Below, piece by piece: positions 1 to 8,080 of a stretch of 64,000 bases of DNA. The translations under genes were made by a program, and so were the position numbers. Position 1 is the stretch's first letter. Every line of letters starts with the position of its first letter. The stretch lies in contig NZ_CP108088.1 in the NCBI RefSeq assembly GCF_036192275.1, positions 5,953,501 through 6,017,500 of the forward strand, in the 5' to 3' direction. The notes beneath the pieces are model-generated. The model made no database searches, was not told the DNA's origin, and worked only from the letters and a program-made list of their open reading frames with translations. The stretch comes from Streptomyces sp. NBC_00250 (GTDB taxonomy: Bacteria; Actinomycetota; Actinomycetes; Streptomycetales; Streptomycetaceae).

Positions 1-855
1 CGCGTAGGCCAGCAGGATGCTGTCCCACATCGCCATCAGCCGGGGCGGTGCCGGGACGTCCTCGTCGGGCAGGACCGCCCCGGGCACGTCGTGGAGCACG
101 GTCCCGTCGGACCCCTCCAGCTGCTCCAGGTGGCCGTCGAGCAGCCGTAGCGCCTCGCGCACCTTCCCTCGCGGCGCCAGGGTGAACTGCGCCATGTCGG
201 GTACGGACGCGGGCCCGAAGCCCTCCAGATAGCGCCGGATCAGCACGGCGAGTCCCGCCGTCGCCGCCTCAGGGTCGCCCAGCACCGGCAGCGGCGTGCT
301 CGCCGTCACGAACGCCTGCGCCGCCCCGAACGACCACGGCGGCCCCGTCGGCGCGTGCCACAGCGGCGCGTACTGCCGGATCATCCGCCACACCACGGCG
401 TCCACCGGCCCGCCCCGCGCCGCTTCGAGGCGCTCCCGCATCTGGGCCCCGGTCCGCGTCGCCTCCCCGGCGTACGCCAGGAGTTCGGGCAGCAGCGCGT
501 CGGCGTCGCCGGCCGTGAACCCCGCCGCCTTGAACCGGGGGTCGTGGAGCCGTGAACCGCGCAGCGTCGGCTCCATGCCCTCCCGGAAGGCCCGGTAGTC
601 CTCGGCGTGCACCAGATGCAGCGTGAGCCGCATCAGGGTCGACCGGACCAACTCGAAGCCCGCCACGGCCTTGTCGAGCCGCGCCGGATCGAAGTCCGCC
701 ACCCGGTTCCACAACGCCACGTAGGGCGAACCGGGTTGCTGCGCCTGCAGCGCCACCACCCGCCGTACGGCGTCCTCGACGCCGATCGGCACCCGGTCGA
801 GCAGCAACTGCCGGGCCAGGGTGGAACGGTTGAGGGCGCGCGCGCTGATCACCAT
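1..855 (-). CDS. Winged-helix DNA-binding domain protein (HTH_42 type), C-terminus cut by window edge
   Basis: The reverse strand is open from an ATG at 855 to the window edge (285 codons, no stop), so the C-terminal part is missing. The N-terminus (ARALNRSTLARQLLLDR) followed by an ALQAQQPGSPYVALWNR block matches my recollection of the HTH_42 'winged helix DNA-binding domain' family, with the later TLHLVHAEDYRAF and MAMWDSILLAYA segments also typical. In related bacterial proteins (YcaQ/AlkX group) the fold is a DNA glycosylase or DNA binder; which activity applies here cannot be told from this fragment. A GGAGGGAG stretch about 10 nt upstream supports the ATG. It diverges from the DUF2079 gene across only 52 bp. 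Family call is good; function uncertain. Confidence 0.75.
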   Translation of the reverse strand, partial: MVISARALNRSTLARQLLLDRVPIGVEDAVRRVVALQAQQPGSPYVALWNRVADFDPARLDKAVAGFELVRSTLMRLTLHLVHAEDYRAFREGMEPTLRGSRLHDPRFKAAGFTAGDADALLPELLAYAGEATRTGAQMRERLEAARGGPVDAVVWRMIRQYAPLWHAPTGPPWSFGAAQAFVTASTPLPVLGDPEAATAGLAVLIRRYLEGFGPASVPDMAQFTLAPRGKVREALRLLDGHLEQLEGSDGTVLHDVPGAVLPDEDVPAPPRLMAMWDSILLAYA

Positions 856-907
856 GGCGCGATTCTCCCTCCCCGGGGCGTCGAACACACACCGTAGGGT
901 CTTGGCC

Positions 908-2599
908 ATGGGGGAGATATCGACGCGCACACCCGTACGACCGCAGCCGGAGGAAACGGCCCGCGTGCCACGTGCGCGTACGCCGGTCGTCCCTCAAGCC
1001 GGTCCGGATGCCGCGCCACGCACACCGGGGACACGGGCGCAGGGGAGCGGCGAGGCCGCGTCACGCGGGCGCGGGGCGGCGAGCAGGGGGATCGCCCTCA
1101 CCGTCCTCTGCTTCCTCGTCTGCTGCGGCCTCGGGCTGCAGTCCTGGACGGCCATGCGGCTCACCGGCTTCGACCTCGGCATCTTCGACCAGGCGGTCCG
1201 CGCGTACGCGCACTTCGAGCTGCCGAGGTCGCCGATCAAGAACGTGCACCACGAGTTCCCGCCCGGTTTCTCCCTCCTCGGTGACCACTTCACCCCGGCG
1301 CTGGCCCTGCTCGCGCCGCTGTACTGGGTGTGGGACGACCCGCGGGTCCTGGTCCTCGCGCAGGCCGCGCTGTTCGCGGTGGGCGTGCCGGTGGTCCGCC
1401 GCATCGCCCGCCACTGCTTCGCGGGCGCGGACCCGCGCACGGTACGGAGGGCGGCGGACCTCGGCGGCCTGGTGTACGCCCTGGGATGGCCGCTCCTGAA
1501 CGCCTCGTACAACGGCTTCCACGAGGTGGCCTTCGCCGTCCCGTTCACCCTCCTCATGCTGGAACGGGGCCTCGCCCACCGGTACGGCGCGGCGGCCTGC
1601 TGGGCGGCGCTGCTGTGCACGGCCAAGGAGGACATGGGCCTCGTCGTCGGCGCCTTCGGCCTGGTCCTGGCGGTACGGGCCCATCGCGCGGGCCACCGCA
1701 CGGGCAGGATCACGGGGGTCGGGCTGGCCCTGGCCGGACCGCTGGTGTCCGCCGTGGTGATCAGCTGGTTCCTGCCTGCGATGGGCGGCCCCGAGGGCTA
1801 CTACTGGTCGTACGGCAGCCTCGGCGCCGACCCGGGCGCCGCCCTGGCCCGTGTCCTCACCGAGCCGTGGGTGCTGCTCCAGGTCGCCGTCGCCCCGGCG
1901 GTGAAGGTCGCCATGGTGGCCTGGATCCTGGGCACCCTGGCCCTGCTCCCGCTGGGCTCCCCGACGTTCCTGCTCGCCTTACCGCTCCTCGCGGAACGGG
2001 TCCTCTCGGACAACCCGAACCACTGGCCCGTGATCAACCACTACGACGCCTTCCTGTGGCCGATCCTCCTGACGGCGGCGCTCGAAACGCTGGGGCGGCT
2101 GCACCGGAAGGGGGGAATCCTGTCCCGTCGGTGGGCGATCACGGGGATCGCCCTCTCCTCGGCGGCCGCCGTCGGCCTCGGTCTCGGCCTCCTCGTCCGC
2201 CCGGACTTCTGGCAGCCCTCCCCGGACAAACGCCCCCTAGCCACGGCGGCCGAACTCATCCCGGACGGCGCCACGGTGGAGGCGGACAACACCATCGCGC
2301 CCCGCCTGACCGCCCGTACGCACGTGGTGATCGCCGACGGGACCCCGCGCGGCGCCGACTGGTTCCTCCTCCGGGTGAAGGACCGCACCTTCCCCTTCGC
2401 CTCCACCGAGGACCAGCGCCGACAGGTCGAACTCCTCCTCGCCCACGGCTACACGCGGGTCTGGCAGGAGGACGGCACGGTCCTCCTCCACCGCACCACC
2501 CGGACCCCGATCCCCGGTATGCGCCTCCCGGGCCCGGACAGCACCCCGATCCGCGAGGCCGTACCCGGGGACGTGGGCACGAGCCTCCTGCTGCGGTAG
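908..2599 (+). CDS. DUF2079 family polytopic membrane protein with a TTA codon
   Basis: A 563-residue integral membrane protein. After a basic, Pro/Arg-rich cytoplasmic N-terminus of about 55 residues come a hydrophobic helix, the motif GFDLGIFDQAVRAYAHFELP, further helices, and the NHWPVINHYDAFLWP segment characteristic of DUF2079 proteins, which have a glycosyltransferase-like polytopic topology but no defined reaction. I chose the ATG at 908 because it follows TAGGGT (895-900) by exactly 7 nt, the geometry of a leaderless Streptomyces promoter, and no ribosome binding site is visible. Codon 358 (1979-1981) is TTA, the rare leucine codon read by the bldA tRNA in Streptomyces, so translation may be tied to development. 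Function unknown. Confidence 0.8.
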   Translation: MGEISTRTPVRPQPEETARVPRARTPVVPQAGPDAAPRTPGTRAQGSGEAASRGRGAASRGIALTVLCFLVCCGLGLQSWTAMRLTGFDLGIFDQAVRAYAHFELPRSPIKNVHHEFPPGFSLLGDHFTPALALLAPLYWVWDDPRVLVLAQAALFAVGVPVVRRIARHCFAGADPRTVRRAADLGGLVYALGWPLLNASYNGFHEVAFAVPFTLLMLERGLAHRYGAAACWAALLCTAKEDMGLVVGAFGLVLAVRAHRAGHRTGRITGVGLALAGPLVSAVVISWFLPAMGGPEGYYWSYGSLGADPGAALARVLTEPWVLLQVAVAPAVKVAMVAWILGTLALLPLGSPTFLLALPLLAERVLSDNPNHWPVINHYDAFLWPILLTAALETLGRLHRKGGILSRRWAITGIALSSAAAVGLGLGLLVRPDFWQPSPDKRPLATAAELIPDGATVEADNTIAPRLTARTHVVIADGTPRGADWFLLRVKDRTFPFASTEDQRRQVELLLAHGYTRVWQEDGTVLLHRTTRTPIPGMRLPGPDSTPIREAVPGDVGTSLLLR

Positions 2600-2729
2600 C
2601 CGCACGGAAGAGAGGACCGGGAGACGCCCGGGGGAGGGACCGAGAGGAGAGGTGGCCCGACGCCGCCGGTTCACCGAACCCACCTCCGGGAGACACACGG
2701 TTCTCACCCTCCCTCGTGACCATCGCCGC

Positions 2730-3644
2730 ATGACCTTCACCCGTACGTTCGCCCGTACGTCCACCGGTACGTCCACCGGCGCGTCCACCGCGCGGGCCGC
2801 GCGCCCGGCCGCGGTCGGTTCCGCCGTCGCCCTCGCCGTCGCCGTCGCGCTCCTCGCCCCGACCTCCCCGGCGTACGCCGCGAGCAACGCCGTCCCGACG
2901 TACGAGGTGAAGATCAACCTCACCGCGGTGGCGCTCGACGCGTCCCACGCCCCGACCTCGGCGGTCAAGTCGGCCTTCGGGATCACCGGTTCGGCCAAGT
3001 CCCGCTCCTACAGCTACTACGACACCGACGCCCTGGCACTCGATGCCGAGGGCTGGAGCGTCCGGCTCCGTCACAAGTCCGGGTCCTCGTTCGAGGAGAC
3101 GTACAAGAAGCGCTTCCCGGTCACCGACGGGAACATCGACGCCGCGCTCACCACGGCCAACGCCGCCGGCTTCGACAGCGGCGACACCAACTACGACGCC
3201 GAGGTGGACTGGGGCTACGCGAAGCAGACGCTCAGCTTCAGCACCGAGAAGAGCCACAGCGCCACGGGCTACTCGGGCACGGCGATGCCGACGAGTACGA
3301 CCGGCCGCACCTGGCTGGTCGACGACATCCCGGGCAAGCTGGAGGACTGGCGCAGCGCGGCCTGGGGCAAGACCACCCTCCAGGCCTCCCGCGCCCACGG
3401 TCCCGTGACGGCGAAGGTGTACGGCGGAGCGTGGGGCGCCTCGGACGACGCGAGCATCGAGGTGCTGCCGGTCGTCGGGGCGGGCGGGACGGGCACGGAG
3501 TACGTGGTCGAGCTGTCGTTCAAGACCGACTCCCACGCCGACGCGGCCGACCTGCACGACGACGCCATCGCCGTCGCCGAGGCCAACGGCTGGCTGTACC
3601 ACGGGGACATCCTCAAGACGCAGCTGATCCTCGACCGCTACTGA
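2730..3644 (+). CDS. Secreted CYTH-like domain protein
   Basis: 304 residues starting at the ATG at 2730. The N-terminus has a Thr/Arg-rich stretch made by repeated CGTACGTCCACCGG-like DNA, then a hydrophobic core (VALAVAVALLAPTSPAYAAS) that looks like a Sec signal peptide cleaved after AYA. The mature part resembles the CYTH/triphosphate-tunnel fold: TYEVKINL, then YYDTDALALDAEGWSVRLRHK-like sequence, then YVVELSFKTD near the C-terminus. The canonical ExExK signature is degenerate (T-Y-E-V-K, first Glu missing), so triphosphatase activity is doubtful. CYTH enzymes are normally cytoplasmic; an exported one is unusual. It precedes a secreted phytase-like esterase by 140 bp on the same strand, which may hint at extracellular phosphate chemistry (inference). 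Confidence 0.6.
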   Translation: MTFTRTFARTSTGTSTGASTARAARPAAVGSAVALAVAVALLAPTSPAYAASNAVPTYEVKINLTAVALDASHAPTSAVKSAFGITGSAKSRSYSYYDTDALALDAEGWSVRLRHKSGSSFEETYKKRFPVTDGNIDAALTTANAAGFDSGDTNYDAEVDWGYAKQTLSFSTEKSHSATGYSGTAMPTSTTGRTWLVDDIPGKLEDWRSAAWGKTTLQASRAHGPVTAKVYGGAWGASDDASIEVLPVVGAGGTGTEYVVELSFKTDSHADAADLHDDAIAVAEANGWLYHGDILKTQLILDRY

Positions 3645-3784
3645 GCCCCGATTCCTCCGGAGTGGAGCCACGCGTTCACCCAGGACTCCCCTCGCCGTCG
3701 CGAACACGATGCCCGCCGTTGTGGCCGGAATTGGACCATGAGGCGCCTCCACGGGCGACATTCCACGTGTTCAAGGGAGTTCAG

Positions 3785-5122
3785 ATGATTCCGCGCCTCC
3801 TGCGCCGGCCCGCCACCGTGGTCCTGCCCCTGTCCACCGCGCTCGCGCTCTCGGTGGTCATGGGTACGGCCGAGGCGGAGCCCGCACGGCACGGCTCCGC
3901 CGCCCGGGTCGTCTCGACCTCGACCCTGCCGGACATCCCGCTGGCCGCCTTCAGCAACGGCCTGCTGCCCGGCAGCGTCGACGACGACCGGGACGTCGAC
4001 CTGGGCGGCATCGGCAGCGACCTCTACCCGGCCGAGCGGCGCGGCGAGTACTGGACGGTCACCGACCGGGGCCCCAACGGCCAGATAGCCGTCGGCAAGG
4101 ACAAGCGGCGGACGTTCCCGGTCCCCGGCTTCGACCCGGCGATCGTGAAGGTCCGCGCGGTCGGCGACCGGATCCAGGTGCTGAAGGCGATCCCGCTCAC
4201 CACGACCTCCGGCGCCCCCGTCACGGGCCTGCCCAACCAGCCGGGCCGCGACGAGGCCCCGTACGACTACAGGGCCACGACCCCGCTCCCGTACAACGCG
4301 AACGGCCTCGACACGGAGGGCCTCGTGCGCGACCGGGACGGCAGCTTCTGGCTGGTCGACGAGTACGGCCCGTCGCTGGTGCACGTCTCCGCCAAGGGCC
4401 GGGTGCTCGCCCGGCACGTCCCCAAGGGCCTCGGTCTGACCGGCGCCGACTACCCGGTGATCGAGTCCCTCCCGGCCGTCTTCCTCAAGCGCAAGATCAA
4501 CCGCGGCTTCGAGGGCCTCGCGCTGCTCCCCGGCGGCGACCTGGTCATGGCCCTCCAGAGCCCGCTGCTCAACCCCGACAAGGCGTCCGGCGAGGACTCC
4601 CGTAGCACCCGCCTGCTGCGCTTCTCGACCCGCGAGAACAGGGTCACGGCGGAGTACGCGTACCGCTTCGACCAGGTCGGCGTCGTCGAGCCGGGCCAGA
4701 CGAAGACGTCCGAGCTGAAGATCTCCTCCGTCGTGGCGTCGGGCGGCGACCGCCTCCTCGTCCAGGAGCGCACGGACAAGTCCTCCCGCGTCTACGAGGT
4801 ACGCCTCCGCCGCGGCTCGAACATCCTCGGCACCACCTGGGACACCACGGCCGCCCCGACCCTGGAGCAGCTCGACGACGAGACGGCCGCCGACGGCCCG
4901 TTCCTCGCCAAGCGTCTGGTGGTCGACCTGAACACGGTCGAGGGCGTCCCCGGAAAGATCGAGGGCATCGCCGTCGAAGGCCCGTCGACCCTGGTCCTCC
5001 TCAACGACAACGACTTCGGCATGACGGACGGCCCCGAGGCCTTCGACGCGAACGGCCGCCTGGTCGACAGCGACGTGGACACCACCCTGGTCCGCGTCCA
5101 CCTGCCCCGCCGCCTCCGCTGA
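3785..5122 (+). CDS. Secreted esterase-like / phytase-like domain protein
   Basis: 445 residues. AAGGGAG about 7 nt upstream supports the ATG at 3785. A signal peptide (RPATVVLPLSTALALSVVMG, cleavage near AEA) is followed by a beta-propeller-like domain with the hallmarks of the 'esterase-like activity of phytase' family (PF13449): DLGGIGSDLYP, YWTVTDRGPNG, NGLDTEGLVRDRDGSFWLVDEYGPS, NRGFEGLAL and, near the C-terminus, KIEGIAVEGPSTLVLLNDND. Members are secreted hydrolases proposed to act on phosphoesters, but few are characterised, so the substrate is not known. It may be co-transcribed with the CYTH-like gene upstream. It converges on the sortase gene with only 44 bp between the stop codons. 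Confidence 0.8.
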   Translation: MIPRLLRRPATVVLPLSTALALSVVMGTAEAEPARHGSAARVVSTSTLPDIPLAAFSNGLLPGSVDDDRDVDLGGIGSDLYPAERRGEYWTVTDRGPNGQIAVGKDKRRTFPVPGFDPAIVKVRAVGDRIQVLKAIPLTTTSGAPVTGLPNQPGRDEAPYDYRATTPLPYNANGLDTEGLVRDRDGSFWLVDEYGPSLVHVSAKGRVLARHVPKGLGLTGADYPVIESLPAVFLKRKINRGFEGLALLPGGDLVMALQSPLLNPDKASGEDSRSTRLLRFSTRENRVTAEYAYRFDQVGVVEPGQTKTSELKISSVVASGGDRLLVQERTDKSSRVYEVRLRRGSNILGTTWDTTAAPTLEQLDDETAADGPFLAKRLVVDLNTVEGVPGKIEGIAVEGPSTLVLLNDNDFGMTDGPEAFDANGRLVDSDVDTTLVRVHLPRRLR

Positions 5123-5166
5123 CCGCAGCCGTACGCGAGGGACGGCGCCAGGGGCGGGAGGTCCTC

Positions 5167-5982
5167 CTATGCGGGCCGCGTCGAGGTCAGGACGCCGATC
5201 TTGTCTATCCGGTGCTCGGGATTGTGCTGGGCGTCCCGCCAGAAGTTACCCGCCGCGTTGTCCTCCGGCGTCGCGCAGGTGGAGAGCGTGATCATGGCCC
5301 GGGTGGGCTTCTCGCCAGGCTCACCCGGCACCGCGGCCCGCTGCTCGGCGAGCGAGCGGGCCGAGCGGAAGGACGTGGTCCGGGTCTCGACGATCTCGTA
5401 GGTGTAGACGGTGCCCCGGGCGGTGACGTGCACCAGATCCCCCACCGCGACCGAGGGCAGCTCACGCAGCGGCCCGCCGGCCGAGAGCCGGTGCGCGGTC
5501 ACCAGATAGTTGCCGATCCCGCCCGGCCCGACGCCACCGCGCTCGCCGTAGGGACTCGCCGCCACGCCACGATCCTGGATGCGGGTACCCGCGCGGTCGT
5601 CGGTCGTCCCCTCGTACGGCATGACATCCAGGTCCTCGACCCCGATCGACGGTATGGACATCTCGGCGACGACGGGCTCCCCGGGCGAGGGAACGGGCGC
5701 GGCGACCGGAGCGACCGAGGAAGCGGGGGAAGGAGCCCCGGCGGAAGGGACCGATGGGGAGGCCGAGGGGCCCGGCGCCGAGACCGAGGGGACCACTGCC
5801 GACGCCGGACCGTGCACTCCCGCGGACGTACGGCTACCGCTACCGCTCTCCCCACGGCCGGAGTAGCCGGCCACCGCGGCGACGAAGGCGAGGACCGCGG
5901 CGACAACGGCGGCCAGTGCCCAGCGGGAACCCCGGCCGCCACGCGCGCCCTTCCGGAGGGACCCACCACGCTTGGCACCCAT
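5167..5982 (-). CDS. Class E sortase (LAXTG-type surface-protein transpeptidase)
   Basis: 271 residues from the ATG at 5982; an upstream in-frame extension would run back through the tRNA-Arg gene, so it is rejected. Layout: short basic N-terminus, one transmembrane helix (WALAAVVAAVLAFVAAVAGY), a long Ser/Pro/Ala-rich extracellular linker, then the sortase fold (MSIPSIGVEDLDVMPYEG onward). The catalytic triad is visible: His164 in TAHR, Cys236 in TLSTC and Arg258 in EHRID. Class E sortases of actinobacteria cut LAXTG motifs and attach proteins to peptidoglycan; an LAETG protein lies at 10958-12409, a candidate substrate. Located just downstream of the tRNA-Arg terminator on the same strand. 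Family assignment is firm; which paralogue (srtE1, srtE2 or other) I cannot say. Confidence 0.9.
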   Translation of the reverse strand: MGAKRGGSLRKGARGGRGSRWALAAVVAAVLAFVAAVAGYSGRGESGSGSRTSAGVHGPASAVVPSVSAPGPSASPSVPSAGAPSPASSVAPVAAPVPSPGEPVVAEMSIPSIGVEDLDVMPYEGTTDDRAGTRIQDRGVAASPYGERGGVGPGGIGNYLVTAHRLSAGGPLRELPSVAVGDLVHVTARGTVYTYEIVETRTTSFRSARSLAEQRAAVPGEPGEKPTRAMITLSTCATPEDNAAGNFWRDAQHNPEHRIDKIGVLTSTRPA

Positions 5983-6057
5983 ACCCCAAGAATGACCCAC
6001 TCCGCACGGCCCGGCACCCACGGGGGAGGACCGGACCCGCGGATTTCGGCGACCAGC

Positions 6058-6083
6058 AAAAAGACCCTCCCGAAGGAGGGTCT
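6058..6083 (-). terminator. Rho-independent terminator after tRNA-Arg
   Basis: Read on the minus strand: a 9-bp perfect stem (arms 6075-6083 and 6062-6070) closed by the extra-stable cUUCGg tetraloop and followed by a run of five T. It starts 10 nt after the tRNA 3' end. This is one of the few U-tract terminators in the window. Confidence 0.9.
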
Positions 6084-6092
6084 CGTTCCGTG

Positions 6093-6165
6093 CGCCCCCG
6101 GCAGGACTCGAACCTGCGGCCAAGTGCTTAGAAGGCACCTGCTCTATCCACTGAGCTACGGGGGC
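6093..6165 (-). tRNA. tRNA-Arg, anticodon TCT
   Basis: On the minus strand the sequence folds as a standard cloverleaf: acceptor GCCCCCG pairing with CGGGGGC, D-arm GCTCAGTGGATAGAGC, anticodon stem GGTGC/GCACT with loop CTTCTAA (anticodon TCT, reading AGA), and T-arm GCAGG-TTCGAGT-CCTGC. Discriminator base G; the 3' CCA is not encoded. AGA is a rare codon in high-G+C genomes. No integrase or duplicated tRNA 3' end is seen nearby. Confidence 0.95.
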
Positions 6166-6224
6166 CGGGTGGTGGCCGTGTGGCCAGGAGCCCCTTGTGG
6201 GGTGGGGTGTGGCCCGCCGGGACA

Positions 6225-6457
6225 AGGATAGGGCTCCGATCGCCTTGGCCCGGTTGCTTCACCTGCGTGGCACGATGTGGAGGTTCGGTGAAGCGGAACG
6301 ATAATCGCAGGCAGGTGCGATTCGCGCAGCGCTTTTCGCATCGCTCGGGGCGGGTGTTGTGCACTCGTTATGCCTGAGGTTCCGGTCACCACCCCTCTCT
6401 TCGGCGCGCAGGGCCGCAATAGGCTTCAAAAACACTCATAAATTGGGCATTCTTCGC
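6225..6457. promoter_or_regulatory. Intergenic region between tRNA-Arg and dynA with candidate promoters
   Basis: On the minus strand TATCCT (6225-6230) is a possible -10 for the tRNA gene. On the plus strand the AT-rich stretch ending CATAAATT (6437-6444) is a possible -10 region for dynA, about 16 nt before its GTG. Neither has a convincing -35 box. Confidence 0.3.
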
Positions 6458-6459
6458 AT

Positions 6460-8079
6460 GTGGTGACCTTGGACGAACGGCCTCAGCTGATCGACGCACT
6501 CTCCGCCCTGCGCGACCGTGTCGCCGCCGTGCGTCTCCCCCTCCCTCTCCCCGACACACCACGCGCCCGGCAGACCCGGGCCGAGTTGCTCGCCCAACTC
6601 GACGACTATCTGGTGCCCCGGCTCAAAGATCCCGATGCCCCGCTCCTCGCCGTCGTCGGAGGTTCCACCGGCGCCGGCAAGTCCACCCTCGTCAACTCCC
6701 TTGTCGGGCGGCGCGTCAGCGAGTCGGGCGTGCTCCGGCCCACCACCCGCACCCCCGTGCTCGTCTGCCACCCCGAGGACCACCACTGGTTCGCCGGGAT
6801 GCGCGTCCTCCCCCAGCTCACCCGCGTCTGGCTGCCCCAGGCCGACGAGGACCACCCCGCCGACGAGGCGCCCCCCGAGGAGAACTCCCTGCGCGTCGAG
6901 ACGGCCGCCTCCATGCCCCGCGGCCTCGCCCTCCTCGACGCGCCCGACATCGACTCCCTCGTCGTCGAGAACCGGCTCCTCGCCTCCGAGTTGATCTGCG
7001 CCGCCGACATCTGGGTGATGGTCACCACCGCCTCGCGGTACGCCGACGCCGTCCCCTGGCATCTGCTCCGTACCGCCAAGGAGTACGACGCCACCCTCGT
7101 CACCGTCCTCGACCGCGTCCCCCACACGGTCATCGGCGAGGTCTCCCGCCAGTACGAGGCCCTGCTCGACAAGGCCGGCCTCGGCGACGTGCCCCGCTTC
7201 ACCATCCCCGAGCTCCCCGAATCCGCCGACGGCGGCAGCGGGCTGCTCCCCGACTCCGCCGTCGCCGCCCTCCGCGGCTGGCTCGCCCACCGGGCCGAGG
7301 ACCCCGCCGCCCGCCAGCAGGCCGCCGACCGCACCGCCGGCGGCGTCATCGACTCCCTCGACGCCCGGCTCCCCGAACTGGCCGGCGCGGTCGCCGCCCA
7401 GTACGCCGCCGCCGTCCGCCTCGGCGGCGTCGTCGAGGCCGCGTACGGCGAACAGGCCAAGCGGGTACGCGAACAGCTGGGCCGCGGCGCCGTCCTCGCC
7501 GGGGACGCCCGCACCCGCTGGCGCGCCTACCCCCGCGACAGCACCGCCGACGAACTGCTCGACGCCCTCGCCGAATCCCTCGCCGCCCTCCTCCACTGCG
7601 CCGTCTCCGCCGCCGAGGAACGCGTCCGCGACGCCTGGCGCCGCGAACCCGCCGCCGAGGCCCTCGGCCCCGCCCGCACCGGTGGCGACCGCGACACGGC
7701 CGAGCGGATCGGCGTGGAGGTACGGCGCTGGCGCCGCGTCCTCGAAGAACTCGCCGAGGAGGAGGTGCGGACCGTGGAACGCCCCTCCACCTCCCGTACG
7801 GCCGTCCCCGAGGCCGACACCGTCGCCGCCCTCCTCGCCGCCTCCCTCCTCGGCGGCCGGCGCACCCGGGCCGCGGGCGAGCGCCTCGCCGAACTCCTCG
7901 GCGCCCAGGCCGCCCTGCGGCTGCGCGACAAGGGCGGCGAACTCGTCCTCTCGTACGTCGACCGTGTCCTGCACGCCGAACGCGACCGGCGCCTCGCGCC
8001 CCTCGAAGCGCTCGACGTGACCCCTGAGCCGCAGGCGGAGCTGATCGCCGCGCTCTCCGTACTGCAGAAGGAGAAGTGA
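6460..8079 (+). CDS. dynA: Dynamin-like GTPase, DynA-type
   Basis: 539 residues. The GTPase G1 motif [10 protein letters not shown] is at residues 67-76, followed by the [15 protein letters not shown] switch region (LRPTTRTPV), LLDAPDID (G3-like) and TVLDRV (G4-like). The rest is long and Ala/Glu/Arg-rich, consistent with the helical stalk of bacterial dynamins; no transmembrane helix is seen. It is followed 1 bp later by a second dynamin and then ssbB, the arrangement expected for the Streptomyces dynA-dynB pair, which stabilises FtsZ ladders during sporulation septation. The two starts GTG-GTG at 6460/6463 are both possible. Often misannotated as an ABC transporter because of the P-loop. 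The symbol rests on the tandem order and motif pattern. Confidence 0.8.
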   Translation: MVTLDERPQLIDALSALRDRVAAVRLPLPLPDTPRARQTRAELLAQLDDYLVPRLKDPDAPLLAVVGGSTGAGKSTLVNSLVGRRVSESGVLRPTTRTPVLVCHPEDHHWFAGMRVLPQLTRVWLPQADEDHPADEAPPEENSLRVETAASMPRGLALLDAPDIDSLVVENRLLASELICAADIWVMVTTASRYADAVPWHLLRTAKEYDATLVTVLDRVPHTVIGEVSRQYEALLDKAGLGDVPRFTIPELPESADGGSGLLPDSAVAALRGWLAHRAEDPAARQQAADRTAGGVIDSLDARLPELAGAVAAQYAAAVRLGGVVEAAYGEQAKRVREQLGRGAVLAGDARTRWRAYPRDSTADELLDALAESLAALLHCAVSAAEERVRDAWRREPAAEALGPARTGGDRDTAERIGVEVRRWRRVLEELAEEEVRTVERPSTSRTAVPEADTVAALLAASLLGGRRTRAAGERLAELLGAQAALRLRDKGGELVLSYVDRVLHAERDRRLAPLEALDVTPEPQAELIAALSVLQKEK

Positions 8080-8080
8080 C

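Noticed and set aside
6093..6165. tRNA-Arg as an integration site for a mobile element
   Set aside because: No integrase, excisionase or repeated tRNA 3' segment is seen on either side.
6300..6340. CGATAATCG-type sequence before dynA as a WhiG promoter
   Set aside because: No TAAA-type -35 box at the required distance; only the -10-like half is present.
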